In this document: positions 24,936 to 35,376 of the stretch, one piece after another
Layout of the letters: every line of letters starts with the position of its first letter
Numbering within the stretch: position 1 is the first letter of the stretch
Assembly (NCBI GenBank): GCA_965262565.1
Contig: CBDHFQ010000006.1
Coordinates: forward strand, 1-55,298
Source: CBDHFQ01 sp965262565
GTDB taxonomy: Bacteria; Bacteroidota; Bacteroidia; J057
Reading direction: 5' to 3'
Length of the DNA stretch: 55,298 nt
Notes under the pieces: model-generated
Told to the model about the DNA's origin: nothing
Databases searched by the model: none
What the model saw: only the letters and a program-made list of their open reading frames with translations
Translations under genes and position numbers: made by a program

Positions 24936-26414
24936 ATGCGTAATTCAAGGCTGATCAAGATCATTCAAACCTTAAGCCCTTCAGAATTCAGGCGATTTAT
25001 TGATTACATAAAGTCTCCATATTTTAATAAAAACGAGCGATTGACTAAGCTTATTGAGGCTATCCATCAATCTGCTCCTGAGTTTGGGGAGGCCTCTTTA
25101 TCCAAAAAACAGCTTTTTAAGGTAATGTATGGTAAATCAGTTTTTGTTGAACAGCAAGTACATGATGCTCTTTCACAATTACTCAGACTTCTGGAAAGAT
25201 TTTTGGCGCAGGAGAAATTTCAGGAAGATGCTTCATCAGAGTATGTGTATCTTCTATCATCACTTAATCAAAGGAATGTGGATGATCATTTTAGTAGAGT
25301 ATATAAAAAGGCACAGAAAATTTTATTGAAACAAAACTTACCTTCTGAATCTCATTACTACAAACAATATTTATTAAATGATGTAGCCGTAGAATTTGAA
25401 AGTAAGAAGCGAATTAGGTCCAGTCAGGATTCCTTTGATGAGGAATTATTGGAACTGAATAGAATGCTGGATAAATATTACTTATTGACAAAGTTGCACT
25501 TCGCCTGCGAGATATTAAACCGGAAAAACATAGTCCGTAGTTTTTCTTTTCCTCATATGCTGGAGGAAATTCAGCAATTTTTAGCCCAAGAGGATCATCC
25601 TTATGCCGACGATCCCATTATTACTATTTACTATACCATCTTTCAAATGTTGAAAGACCCAGATCAAACTCAACACTTTAACAGATTGATCGTGTTATTG
25701 GAGCAACATGTGAATCATTTTACTAAAAATGAATTAGAAAGATTATATGGACATGCTCAGAATTATTGTGCCACTAAAATTAACCAGGGTAATTCGGACT
25801 ATTATCAGCAATTATTTCGAATATATCGGCAACTGCTGGAGAATGATATTTTAATTAGGGACGGCTATCTGGCCCATTGGTACATGAAAAATATAGTGAC
25901 CATAGGACTAAGATTAAAGGAATATGATTGGGTAGAATCTTTTTTGAACACCTATGAACGCAAACTACATCCTGAAGTAAAAGAGCATGTATATGCCTTC
26001 AACAAAGCAAATCTATTGTTCGAAACTAACCGGTATTCTGAAGCAAAATTACTTCTTCAGCAGGTAGAATTTACAGATGTGTTATATCACCTTAGCGCTA
26101 AATCTATTCTCCTTAAGATTCATTATGAGGAAAAAGATGATGATAGTATGTCATATCTCATTCAGGCTTTTCAGGTGTTTTTGAGGAGGAACAAGCACTT
26201 ATCCAAGAAGCACTATCAGAATCATATTCACTTTATTCGGTTTTCAAAAAAGTTGTTCCACCTTCATTTACAATCTGATAGAATTAGAGATGAGCGATTT
26301 GACACAAGATTGCAAAAAATAGAAAGCGAATTAACTAAAACAAAAAGTGTAGCTTATTTAAGTTGGTTGAAACTTAAGTTGAGGGATCTGAAAGGAACAT
26401 TTGCTCAGGTATAA
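24936..26414 (+). CDS. Uncharacterised helical protein
   Basis: 492 residues, cytoplasmic (no signal peptide or membrane segment), almost wholly alpha-helical by composition, rich in Leu, Gln, Lys and Glu. The N-terminus begins MRNSRLIKIIQTLSPSEFRRFIDYIKSPYFNKNERLTKLIE, which I have no named family for. Spaced helical pairs later in the protein (LARWYMKN-like, ANLLFETNRYSEAKLLLQQVEF) look like TPR-type repeats. It stands between two divergently or convergently placed neighbours, without operon partners. A conserved Bacteroidota protein of unknown function is the best description. Confidence 0.75.
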   Translation: MRNSRLIKIIQTLSPSEFRRFIDYIKSPYFNKNERLTKLIEAIHQSAPEFGEASLSKKQLFKVMYGKSVFVEQQVHDALSQLLRLLERFLAQEKFQEDASSEYVYLLSSLNQRNVDDHFSRVYKKAQKILLKQNLPSESHYYKQYLLNDVAVEFESKKRIRSSQDSFDEELLELNRMLDKYYLLTKLHFACEILNRKNIVRSFSFPHMLEEIQQFLAQEDHPYADDPIITIYYTIFQMLKDPDQTQHFNRLIVLLEQHVNHFTKNELERLYGHAQNYCATKINQGNSDYYQQLFRIYRQLLENDILIRDGYLAHWYMKNIVTIGLRLKEYDWVESFLNTYERKLHPEVKEHVYAFNKANLLFETNRYSEAKLLLQQVEFTDVLYHLSAKSILLKIHYEEKDDDSMSYLIQAFQVFLRRNKHLSKKHYQNHIHFIRFSKKLFHLHLQSDRIRDERFDTRLQKIESELTKTKSVAYLSWLKLKLRDLKGTFAQV

Positions 26415-26551
26415 AAGGTAGAGTATAATTCTTTGGTTAGGGGGAATTATATTAAATGGTACAAAATCTAAACGGGACGGGTTATTGCGCCCATCCGTTA
26501 AATTAAAGATATCGTACTTTTCGAAGAATGCTATTAATTAAAGCTAAAGGA

Positions 26552-28783
26552 TCATGATTCTACCATTTTCATTTTATCCGAGTTAGCTAATGTTTTCAAT
26601 AATATCCTTACTTCTTCATTGGAATATACCTTGTACTTAGCTTCTGTTCTATCTAGCCCAACTTTAATGGTATAAGCGTGTTCGGGCATCGCTCTAAAGG
26701 TATCTTCATCTGTGTGATCGTCTCCTATGGCCATAATAAAATCCCAGGTTCTGCGATTCAACCATAGCGAAGAGGCCTTTCCTTTATTCACTCCCGCGTT
26801 TCTCACTTCTACCACTTTATTTCCTTCCAATACTTGCAGGTTATGATTAGAGGTAAGGTATTCTAGTTGTTCTTTAATTTCTCTCACACGATTTGCTCCA
26901 AGATCATTATCAATTCTTCTGTAATGCCATGCCAGCGTATAGTCTTTTTCTTCGATAAAAGAACCTGGCGTTCTTTCTACAAGATTTTCCATAATAGGAA
27001 GTACTGCGGACTTCCAGTTTGACATTACATTTTCATTCAGGTGCCATTTTTCTTCTCTCCAAAGCCAAACACCGTGTTCGGATACCATTTCAATCCCCAT
27101 ATTTTTGAACCATTCGCCAAGGGTATATCTATCTCTACCACTTATGATGACTGCTTTTGTTCCATCCTGATTGAGAAGTCTGCTCAGTATTTCTTTGAGT
27201 TCTTCATCTGGAAAAGCAGCTTTGGGATCATTTTTAAAACCTACCAAGGTTCCATCATAATCTAATAGGAGTAAACGGTTTTCCGCCTCCTGATATGCTT
27301 TATAAAGATTGGATAGATTTTCCTCAGTTAATAATTTGGTGGTTCTATCTTTCTGATCTTTTTTTACTTCCATTTGCCGTTGAATAAAGTTGTGTGCCCA
27401 ATGTTTAACGTTATATTTTTGAAGTTTCTTTTGCATTTCTACTAATAGAGATGCTTGTTCGTGTTCTGGCATTTCCATAGCGCGTTCCAATGCGCTTACA
27501 ATGCCATTAATATCATTAGGATTAATAATGAGAGCATCCGTTAGCTCGCTTGCGGCTCCAGTCATTTCACTCAGTACGAGTACACCTCTAAGTGATTTGT
27601 GCTTACAGGCAATGAACTCTTTGGCTACGAGATTCATTCCATCTCTTAAGGGAGTGATAAGCGCAATATGAGCGGCCTGATACATGGCAATAAGGCTGTT
27701 AAATGGGAAAGAGCGATAATAATATCGGATGGGGATCCAATTGAATGTCCCCATTTCCCCATTGATCCTTCCTACCAATTCATCCAATTCCACTTTCAGG
27801 TTATGGTATTGTTCTACATTTGCTCTGGAAGGTACTACGACCATAATTAAGCTTACTTTCCCATGATAGTGAGCATTTTTTTTGAGGAATCTTTCGTAAG
27901 CTTTGACACGTTGTGGAATTCCTTTCGAATAGTCCAATCTATCGATAGAAAGAATGAGTTTTCTATTGAATCTGCGGCTATAATCCTGAATGAATCTTAC
28001 TTCTTCCCTTTCATTTTCTGGAATATCTCTACTGATATCTGCGAAGGCGTATTTATCGTAATCAATGCCCATAGGAAATACATCTGCATTGACTAGTCTG
28101 TTGTTAATGATCAAATTACCAAAGTCATGTGTATAACCTTTAATCCTGTATACCGCACTTAAAAAATGGCGCATATAGCCAAATGTATGAAAACCGATTT
28201 GATCTGCTCCCAGAATACCTTCTAATATTTCGGAGCGCCAAGGTAAGGTTCTGAATATTTCATAAGATGGAAAAGGAATGTGGAGAAAAAAACCGATGGA
28301 AAGATCGGGAAAATTCTTTCTCAACATTCCTGGCACCAGCATTAATTGGTAGTCGTGTACCCAAACCATATCTCCCTCTCTGATATTTTCCGAAACTACA
28401 TCGGCAAAATGCTGATTTACCTTCTTATAAGCTTTCCAGTACGTTTCACTGTATATCGTGTATTGAGTAAAATAATGGTAGTGGGGCCAAATAGTTTTAT
28501 TGCTAAATCCTTCATAAAAGAGTCCCACATCTTCCTGAGTAAGGAATACTGGAACCATATTATCTTTGAGGAACAGGTCAGTAATGGAAGCCTTTTCGCC
28601 TTCATCTTCTACGGGTTTCCCCGGCCAACCTATCCATACACGTTGGATGTCTTTCTGGTCAAGTGAATTAAGGCCAGTAGCTAAACCACCGGCACTAGGA
28701 TGGTAAATAAGTTCTCCGTCTTTACGATCTATCGTAATCGGGAGACGGTTTGAGACAATAATTATTCGGGCCATTGGCGGCAA
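26552..28783 (-). CDS. otsA: Trehalose-6-phosphate synthase / trehalose-6-phosphatase fusion
   Basis: 743 residues. The GT20 synthase domain (about 5-475) has SNRLPITI, AGGLATGL, WVHDYQLMLVP, DRLDYSKGIP (281-290) and TPLRDGMNLVAKEF. The HAD-type phosphatase (about 500-735) has the nucleophile motif DYDGTL (508-513), VIISGRDR and the metal-binding GDDHTDED. It makes trehalose 6-phosphate from UDP-glucose and glucose 6-phosphate and then trehalose, in the cytoplasm, as a compatible solute. OtsA-OtsB fusions are common in Bacteroidota. The first residues are MPPMAR, so ATG at 28774 is an alternative start. Divergent from mpl. Confidence 0.95.
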   Translation of the reverse strand: MPPMARIIIVSNRLPITIDRKDGELIYHPSAGGLATGLNSLDQKDIQRVWIGWPGKPVEDEGEKASITDLFLKDNMVPVFLTQEDVGLFYEGFSNKTIWPHYHYFTQYTIYSETYWKAYKKVNQHFADVVSENIREGDMVWVHDYQLMLVPGMLRKNFPDLSIGFFLHIPFPSYEIFRTLPWRSEILEGILGADQIGFHTFGYMRHFLSAVYRIKGYTHDFGNLIINNRLVNADVFPMGIDYDKYAFADISRDIPENEREEVRFIQDYSRRFNRKLILSIDRLDYSKGIPQRVKAYERFLKKNAHYHGKVSLIMVVVPSRANVEQYHNLKVELDELVGRINGEMGTFNWIPIRYYYRSFPFNSLIAMYQAAHIALITPLRDGMNLVAKEFIACKHKSLRGVLVLSEMTGAASELTDALIINPNDINGIVSALERAMEMPEHEQASLLVEMQKKLQKYNVKHWAHNFIQRQMEVKKDQKDRTTKLLTEENLSNLYKAYQEAENRLLLLDYDGTLVGFKNDPKAAFPDEELKEILSRLLNQDGTKAVIISGRDRYTLGEWFKNMGIEMVSEHGVWLWREEKWHLNENVMSNWKSAVLPIMENLVERTPGSFIEEKDYTLAWHYRRIDNDLGANRVREIKEQLEYLTSNHNLQVLEGNKVVEVRNAGVNKGKASSLWLNRRTWDFIMAIGDDHTDEDTFRAMPEHAYTIKVGLDRTEAKYKVYSNEEVRILLKTLANSDKMKMVES

Positions 28784-28850
28784 ATTACTATCCTGTTTTG
28801 AGAATACAAATTTTAAAAAGAATATCTGAATTATGTGTAGTTTCGCAGAT

Positions 28851-30209
28851 ATGAAGGTTCATTTTATTGCGATGGGAGGTAGTATTATGCATAGTTTAGC
28901 CATCGCTCTACATAGACAAGGGCACATTGTCAAGGGTTCTGATGATCAAATATACGATCCGGCTAAATCAAAATTAGCGAAGGAAGGCTTGTTGCCTGAT
29001 AAGCAAGGGTGGTTTCCAGAACATATTGATGGGTCTTTAGATGCCGTCATTTTGGGGATGCATGCTTTCAAAGATAATCCTGAATTATTGAAAGCCAGGG
29101 AACTAGAATTGCCGATTTACTCCTTTCCTGAGTTTATATATAAGCACTCCAAAAATAAACATAGGATAGTGATTGCTGGGAGCTATGGGAAAACAACCAT
29201 TACCAGTATGGTGATGCATGTGTTAAAAGAATGCGGAAAAAACTTTGACTACCTGGTAGGGGCAAATGTTCCTGGGTTTGAAGTTTCTGTGAAGCTTTCA
29301 GAAGATGCTCCCACCATTATCTTAGAAGGAGACGAATATTTATCTTCTCGTTTGGATCCAAGACCTAAATTCTTGTTGTATCAGCCTCATACCTTAGTAG
29401 TAACAGGTATTTCCTGGGATCATATTAATGTATTTCCTACCGAAAATGAATATGTACATCAATTTGAGGATTTAATTCAATCTCTGGATAAAGGAGCTGA
29501 TATTATTTTTAACAAAGAGAATGACCAGATTTCTGCCTTGGTCAAATCATTTGGGGATCCAGAAACGATGTATTTCCACGAATATGGTACGCCAAAATAT
29601 AATATACAGGATGGAGTATATTATCCTAAATTGAATGGCGTTTCTACGCCTGTCAGGGTTTTTGGAAAACACAATATGAGTAATCTTGAAGCAGCCTGGA
29701 AAGTTTGTGAATTAATGGGGGTGGAGATAGATTCATTTCTAGAAGCTTTGAAATCCTTTGAAGGGCCTAAATTGCGACAGGAGAAGATATTTGAAAATGA
29801 AAAGGTAGTGTTATACCGCGATTATGCCCATGCTCCTCCAAAGGTAGAAGCTACTGTAGATGCTTTTAGGGAGCGTTTTCCTAAAAAGAATCTCATCGCA
29901 TGTTTCGAATTGCATACCTTCAGTAGTCTTAATAGGGAATTTCTGAAAAATTATCGAAACACTTTAGAGAAAGCAGATACGGCTATTGTTTTTGTTAATC
30001 CTGCGACATTTTCTAAAAGGAGAATGGAACCTTTTAATATGAAAGAAATCAGGGAGGCCTTTCTACATAAAAATCTCTTTTTTATTAATAGTACACCACA
30101 TTTGGTAGAACATATTCATGCAGCTTTAAGGGGGAATGATGCCATATTGTTGATGTCCTCAGGAAATTTTGGCCAATTAGATATAGAGGATTTGATTAAT
30201 ACTTTATGA
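28851..30209 (+). CDS. mpl: UDP-N-acetylmuramate:L-Ala-gamma-D-Glu-meso-DAP ligase
   Basis: The frame is open from an ATG at 28833, but the conserved Mpl/Mur-ligase N-terminus begins MKVHFIAMGGSIMHSLAIALHR, so I take the ATG at 28851 (452 residues). It has the ATP loop GSYGKTTITSM, the EGDEY motif with metal-site glutamate, WDHINVFP, and HAPPKVEATVDAF in the C-terminal domain. The enzyme joins recycled murein tripeptide to UDP-MurNAc in the cytoplasm (cell-wall recycling). Its 3' end overlaps by 14 bp the 3' end of the convergent M43 protease gene. Confidence 0.92.
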   Translation: MKVHFIAMGGSIMHSLAIALHRQGHIVKGSDDQIYDPAKSKLAKEGLLPDKQGWFPEHIDGSLDAVILGMHAFKDNPELLKARELELPIYSFPEFIYKHSKNKHRIVIAGSYGKTTITSMVMHVLKECGKNFDYLVGANVPGFEVSVKLSEDAPTIILEGDEYLSSRLDPRPKFLLYQPHTLVVTGISWDHINVFPTENEYVHQFEDLIQSLDKGADIIFNKENDQISALVKSFGDPETMYFHEYGTPKYNIQDGVYYPKLNGVSTPVRVFGKHNMSNLEAAWKVCELMGVEIDSFLEALKSFEGPKLRQEKIFENEKVVLYRDYAHAPPKVEATVDAFRERFPKKNLIACFELHTFSSLNREFLKNYRNTLEKADTAIVFVNPATFSKRRMEPFNMKEIREAFLHKNLFFINSTPHLVEHIHAALRGNDAILLMSSGNFGQLDIEDLINTL

Positions 30210-33200
30210 TTTGTTCAAAGGTGATTTCGTCTCCATTAAATAAGGTTGCGAAGTAAATGCCATTTGGCCAGTTGTAAGTGTTAATGGTTAAATTTACTGA
30301 CTGACCAATATTTGAAGCTAAATCTTCTCTTTTCAACACTCTTCCTGTAGCGTCAACTACAATGATGTGTGCGTCATCGCTGAAAATCAATGGGATTTCA
30401 ACCTGAACTTCTTCTTGAACCGGGTTTGGGAATACTATAAAGTTTTTCTGAGATTCAAAAGTAATTCTGATGATTTCTGAAAAACCTTCATTTCCTTCTA
30501 TATCTATATATCTGATTCTGAAAAATATATCGCCTGAAGATTCGGGATTGGTCAACTCACTATAGGTGGTGGCTTCAATACTTGTACCTACCCCACTTAT
30601 TTCTCTGACAGACTCGAAATTCAAGCTGTCTAAAGATCTTTCTATAATAAACTTATTATTATTCACCTCAATGGCTGTCCAATTCAATCTTACACCATTT
30701 TCTTCTACAATTCCGTTAAACGAAATTATTTTTGTGGTAGAGTCTGCAGTAGTGGTAAATGATAGCTCATTAGAATACCCTAAACCATCCGCATTTCTGG
30801 CATATGCTCTAATGTAATAGGTAGTATTAATCGTCAGCTCATTTAATAAGGAACTAAATCTTCCTCCAATTATATCAGTGATAGAAACGGGAACAGCCTG
30901 AGCATTATTTAATGATGGGTTGGGAGAGGTGTCAAAAACAAACCCTGCTTCCACCAAAGAAGATCCTCCCTCACTATTAATAGTTGCAAATGAATTAGCA
31001 CTAAATGCAGAAATATTAACAATTGAATCTAATACCAATACTGGAATATTCGAACCTCCCAATGTAGTAAAGCAACTATCAGCTGTATAGACAGTATCAG
31101 TAGCATTTATCGCATACCCTCTAAAGCAATAAGAAGTACCAGGCTCAAGGTCTGTAAATTCAATAGAAAATCTACCTAGACCAGGATTTGAAGCAGAAGT
31201 GGAAATAATACCCGGACTAAGTAACGTCTCTCCAGCCAGAGTACTGTAAAAAATTCCTCGCTCAGTTATAGAACTACTTCCTTCGGCAGTAACATTTGCT
31301 CCTAAAATTACGCTCGTTTCCGTTATATCTCTAATGGTAGGATCTTCAACCACTGGAAGATCTCTTGGCTCTAAAGTAGTAAAACTCACAGGATCTGTAT
31401 ATCCCGTTCCTGACTCGTTAGTTCCAAATCCTCTAACAAACAGAGTAGTATTAGGAGATAAGTCACTTAAAGTAGTAGAGTATGCTCCTAACTCCCCATT
31501 ACCAGCTTCAACGATAATAATACCTGGAGTATCTATAGTTGGATTCGGAGAAGTACTGTAAATGAACCCTTGTTGCGTAACCTCAGAGGTTCCTTCTTCT
31601 TCTAATCTGGCTGTAGCAATAGCGCTAATGTCAGTAATCCCAGAAATAGCCAAACTGCTCAAAACGGGAATTTCAGAAACTTCTGGAGTGATAAAAGATA
31701 AGTCATTTGTATAAGAAGTACCTACAGCATTTTTAGCATATCCTCTAAAAAATATTCTGGAATTGCTAGCTAGGCCCATTACATCCAAATTGTAAATACC
31801 AATAGCTGTTAGGGAATCCTGGACTTGATTTACTTGATTTTCTCCCAGAATCGGCTGAGGATTAACTGACCATACAACTCCCCTTTCTAATATTTCCGAT
31901 CCACCATCACTCACGATTTCTGCTCCGCATTTAGCAGTAGTAGCAGTGATAAAGGAAACCGTGGGATTCTGAATAATAGGAGTGGAGGTGGTATTTGAAT
32001 TGATAATAATGGAATAATCTTCAACTTGTCCGAATTCCAATGGTCCACAAGGATCTTCAGTCCCAGCAATAAAATCGGCTAACACCCTCATTCTAATAGG
32101 AGAGTCTGTGATGGGTACATCTTCAGGTATAGCAACGATTCCTCTGTGGATCTGAGGAACCCCATTCTCATCAGAAGAAAAGATGATTTCTCCATTATCA
32201 CTAAAATCTCCATCATTGTTATAATCTACAAAAACCCTCACTTTTTGTTCATTAACTTCTGTTACTACTTGTATTTCATAACTTTGACCTAAATCTACTT
32301 CAACTACTTGTTGACATACCAAATCTATATAAACCCCATCTGTAGTTTGAGTACCGGAGATATAATCTAGATTATTGAAAACTACTCTTGTCGGACCTAT
32401 GCCAAAATCATTTCCATCATTTGCTGGATTTATAGTAGGTATACAAGCCGCAGTCGGAAGGGTATCCGGTGGAGGAGCATCACCTTGAGAACTAATTAGA
32501 CCACTTCTTAATTGCAGGAGAGAAGTACGCATACGAGATCGCTGTCCTTCAGTAAACCTTTCAGAACATGAAGAATAATCCATGTGATTAGTTACAGAAA
32601 GACCAAATGGTCGGCCAGTACAAGGATTATCTTCATCTACTCTACAGCTGAAGCTAGATCGTTGAATAGGGTCCGTATCACATACCCTATCCCCATCTAA
32701 TGTACAATCATTATCAATAGGGCAGACTGATCCATCTCCATCACCTTCAAATGTATGATAAAGGTTAAAGTAATGTCCTAATTCATGTCCCAATGTTTCA
32801 TTATCGGCCTTCATTTGTGAGGCCAAAATAACTATTCCATCTAGTACCGGATCTGGGCTAAATTCTGGTAAATAGGAATATCCAGCGATAAAGCGCCCAG
32901 AAGTCCCATCTCTTCCCTCAATTTTATTAATAATCCAAACATTGATATATTGATCATTAGGCCAAACGCTAGCGGATTTTACCACTAACTCATCTACTCC
33001 GGCTCCATTATTCACTTGTACTCCATCTGATACGTATGCAGGATTATCACTGAAATCTATTCTGTTAATACCTGAAGACTCTTCGCAACCAGGAGATCTT
33101 TTCGCTAAACTAAAATCAAATTCAACATCAGGACCGCTAAATCCACCAGTCCCACGGAACATGGCATTCGCGTGGGCGAGTCCATCTATAATTTGTTCAT

Positions 33201-33507
33201 CTGAAATATTTTCATCTTGCCCTACAGGACTTCCTGTATGGACTACATGGAAGACTATGGGTAATGTAAAAAGTTCTCGATTAGCTGAATGAGATCCGTG
33301 TTGCAGTTCACGCCTAATTTTATCTTCGGAAGAATATATGTCTCTTCCCTCTTTAAGCATCTGTCTCACAGCCTTTCTGTGAAAAAAGTCCGTAGCGCAT
33401 TCAGGTACAATATCACCTTGGTTTTGACTTACCAAAAGACCAGGAATAAGTACTAATATAGCGTTTATTAGAAAATGGTATAAATTTCTCAAATCAATGC
33501 ACATCAT
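30196..33507 (-). CDS. Secreted M43 (pappalysin-type) metalloprotease with T9SS sorting domain
   Basis: 1103 residues. Hydrophobic signal (about 8-27). The M43 peptidase domain (about 80-335) has the zinc motif HELGHYFNLYH (His241, Glu242, His245, His251) and a Met-turn region NHMDYSSC. A GEVED domain (about 370-500) has VFVDYNNDGDF. Then come four to five fibronectin-like repeats (about 510-920) with the recurring pattern AxxxxEGxSxxxxxGxxYSTxPNP. The C-terminal T9SS sorting domain (about 1020-1103) has NFIVFPNPVQEEVQVEI. Exported by the type IX system to the cell surface or medium. Protein degradation is the likely role; the repeats suggest attachment. Same-strand neighbours are absent. Confidence 0.93.
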   Translation of the reverse strand: MMCIDLRNLYHFLINAILVLIPGLLVSQNQGDIVPECATDFFHRKAVRQMLKEGRDIYSSEDKIRRELQHGSHSANRELFTLPIVFHVVHTGSPVGQDENISDEQIIDGLAHANAMFRGTGGFSGPDVEFDFSLAKRSPGCEESSGINRIDFSDNPAYVSDGVQVNNGAGVDELVVKSASVWPNDQYINVWIINKIEGRDGTSGRFIAGYSYLPEFSPDPVLDGIVILASQMKADNETLGHELGHYFNLYHTFEGDGDGSVCPIDNDCTLDGDRVCDTDPIQRSSFSCRVDEDNPCTGRPFGLSVTNHMDYSSCSERFTEGQRSRMRTSLLQLRSGLISSQGDAPPPDTLPTAACIPTINPANDGNDFGIGPTRVVFNNLDYISGTQTTDGVYIDLVCQQVVEVDLGQSYEIQVVTEVNEQKVRVFVDYNNDGDFSDNGEIIFSSDENGVPQIHRGIVAIPEDVPITDSPIRMRVLADFIAGTEDPCGPLEFGQVEDYSIIINSNTTSTPIIQNPTVSFITATTAKCGAEIVSDGGSEILERGVVWSVNPQPILGENQVNQVQDSLTAIGIYNLDVMGLASNSRIFFRGYAKNAVGTSYTNDLSFITPEVSEIPVLSSLAISGITDISAIATARLEEEGTSEVTQQGFIYSTSPNPTIDTPGIIIVEAGNGELGAYSTTLSDLSPNTTLFVRGFGTNESGTGYTDPVSFTTLEPRDLPVVEDPTIRDITETSVILGANVTAEGSSSITERGIFYSTLAGETLLSPGIISTSASNPGLGRFSIEFTDLEPGTSYCFRGYAINATDTVYTADSCFTTLGGSNIPVLVLDSIVNISAFSANSFATINSEGGSSLVEAGFVFDTSPNPSLNNAQAVPVSITDIIGGRFSSLLNELTINTTYYIRAYARNADGLGYSNELSFTTTADSTTKIISFNGIVEENGVRLNWTAIEVNNNKFIIERSLDSLNFESVREISGVGTSIEATTYSELTNPESSGDIFFRIRYIDIEGNEGFSEIIRITFESQKNFIVFPNPVQEEVQVEIPLIFSDDAHIIVVDATGRVLKREDLASNIGQSVNLTINTYNWPNGIYFATLFNGDEITFEQIIKY

Positions 33508-33735
33508 TTTATATGGAAATTAAATCTCCGAAGAAATTCCAGGCAGATTCAAAGCGATTTTAATACCTATATTGTAGTATATTTAATAGTTTATTAACAT
33601 AGTAAACAACGAGAAATTTTATCAATTAAAAAAAGTTATTTAGCCTGAAAAATATACCCAATGTTGTATTTGATGTTATATGATAGCTCAAACACTATAC
33701 CAATATTTATTTAAAGTCTCTCAATAAACATACAT

Positions 33736-35310
33736 ATGTATGAAAGCAGTATTGCAAATACGTATGACATATTAGTCGTAGGCATGGGGCCAGTAGGAAT
33801 GACTTGTGCAAAATGGCTGGCTTTGAAGGGATGGAATATCGGAATAATTGAAAAAAGAGCTTCTCTCTTCAGTTTTCCCAGAGCCATTCACATGGATGAT
33901 GAAATAGTAAGAATACTTACAAAGATATTTGATCGTCAATCTATATTAGAATTGCTAAAGCCTGTTTCTGGAATGAGGTTAAAGGATAAAAATGGGAACA
34001 TTTTATTGGAGACCAGTAAAAAAAGCGAAAGTGGATTTGCTTCTAGTAATTTATTCTATTCTCCTGATCTAGAGAAGTTAATGTTTGACGAGATAAACCA
34101 AATGTCAAATATATGTTGCTTATCCAATTTCTTAGTGAAAGAAGTAAAGCATTTAGAATCAATGGTATTGGTTATAGCTACAAGTCCTAATAATAATGCG
34201 GTCCGTTTTCGGGCGAAATATTTGTTAGCATGCGATGGCGCTAATAGTATTGTAAGAAAGCAATTAGGGGTTCTGGTGAAGGATTATGGATACAGTAAAA
34301 CTCACTTAAAGGTTGATTTACAGGTAGATAAGCCAATTGGGAATAATCATCGAGATTGGATTGTGAAATATTGTCTTCCCCGAAATGAATCCTTTGTTTT
34401 TTTAAATGCGACAGGAAGTCATTCCCGCTGGGAATTCTCACTAAATAAGAAAGAAAAAAATGAGGGTACACTAAATGAGGATGTTGTTATAAATAAGGTT
34501 CGAAAAGTGGCTAATATAGAAAGCCCCATTGTGTTGCATAACAAGCTATACAAATTCAAATCTGTGATAGCGAAAAAATGGAAAATTGGTAATATATTTC
34601 TGCTAGGTGATTCGGCTCATCAAATGGCTCCGTATATTGGTCAGGGAATGTGTGCAGGCATTCGGGATAGTGCTAATCTATGTTGGAAATTAGACTTGAT
34701 CATGTCTAAAAAATCTAAGGAAGATTTACTCACATCTTATGAATACGAACGATTACCACATGTAAGATTTTTCTTGTTATTAACCATTCTCACAGGAGGT
34801 TTATTTAACGGAAAACTAATGTACCCCTTGATTTGGAGCAAATATCTTCTTCCAAAAAGGTTAAGAAACATTCGAATTAAGCCACTTCGAATAAAAATGA
34901 GAGGAAAAAAGTATATTCCTTCTTTGGCTGGAAGATTATTGCCACAAAAATCCGCTTCAGAAGATGCCGTAATGATAGACGATCTGTTAGACTGGAGATT
35001 TGGTATGATTGGCAGTTCTAAACACCTCCGTAACGACTTAGCAAAAAAGCTCGAAGGGTGTAAGGTCACTTATTTGTATATGGATATAATAAGTAAACGG
35101 ATTTATTCAGACGGAAACCGTGTAGTCTATGTTGAAGCTCATTCGAAGTTGTTGGCTTGGTTTGCAAGATTTGGTTTGAGTATTCTGATAATCAGGCCTG
35201 ATAAATATATTTGGGATGGATCTACTGAAAAACACAATACTAACCTTGTTAATAGATTTTTATCTGAATTTTATTCACATTCTGCGAATATGAACGCTAC
35301 GGATTTTTGA
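33736..35310 (+). CDS. FAD-dependent aromatic monooxygenase (MhpA/PheA-like)
   Basis: 524 residues. The FAD-binding Rossmann motif is VVGMGPVGMTCAKWLALKGWNIGIIEKR (about 14-41). DGANSIVRKQLG follows in the middle, and GDSAHQMAPYIGQGMCAGIRDSANLCWKLDL (about 294-324) contacts the FAD. This is the group A flavin monooxygenase pattern, similar to 3-(3-hydroxyphenyl)propionate hydroxylase. The C-terminal thioredoxin-like domain is short. It is 66 bp upstream of the E1 gene on the same strand, with a possible promoter in between. It might be a separate gene or, less likely, the first gene of the UBL operon. Substrate unknown. Confidence 0.8.
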   Translation: MYESSIANTYDILVVGMGPVGMTCAKWLALKGWNIGIIEKRASLFSFPRAIHMDDEIVRILTKIFDRQSILELLKPVSGMRLKDKNGNILLETSKKSESGFASSNLFYSPDLEKLMFDEINQMSNICCLSNFLVKEVKHLESMVLVIATSPNNNAVRFRAKYLLACDGANSIVRKQLGVLVKDYGYSKTHLKVDLQVDKPIGNNHRDWIVKYCLPRNESFVFLNATGSHSRWEFSLNKKEKNEGTLNEDVVINKVRKVANIESPIVLHNKLYKFKSVIAKKWKIGNIFLLGDSAHQMAPYIGQGMCAGIRDSANLCWKLDLIMSKKSKEDLLTSYEYERLPHVRFFLLLTILTGGLFNGKLMYPLIWSKYLLPKRLRNIRIKPLRIKMRGKKYIPSLAGRLLPQKSASEDAVMIDDLLDWRFGMIGSSKHLRNDLAKKLEGCKVTYLYMDIISKRIYSDGNRVVYVEAHSKLLAWFARFGLSILIIRPDKYIWDGSTEKHNTNLVNRFLSEFYSHSANMNATDF

Positions 35311-35337
35311 GTTTTCCTTATTTACACGGTATATTTA
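35304..35337 (+). promoter_or_regulatory. Possible promoter of the E1-UBL-E2 operon
   Basis: TTTTTG (35304-35309), 20 bases, TATATTTA (35330-35337). This differs by one base from the Bacteroidota -7 box TAnnTTTG and has a fitting spacer. It would start transcription near 35344, about 33 nt before the E1 start codon, separating the operon from the monooxygenase gene. Confidence 0.4.
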
Positions 35338-35376
35338 AACTTTTGTAATTTTATTTAATAATTCGATTTTATCAGG

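Noticed and set aside
26471..26500. Bidirectional terminator between the helical protein and otsAB
   Set aside because: An AACGG...CCGTT hairpin exists but has an internal mismatch loop and no T-run on either side, so the evidence is too thin.
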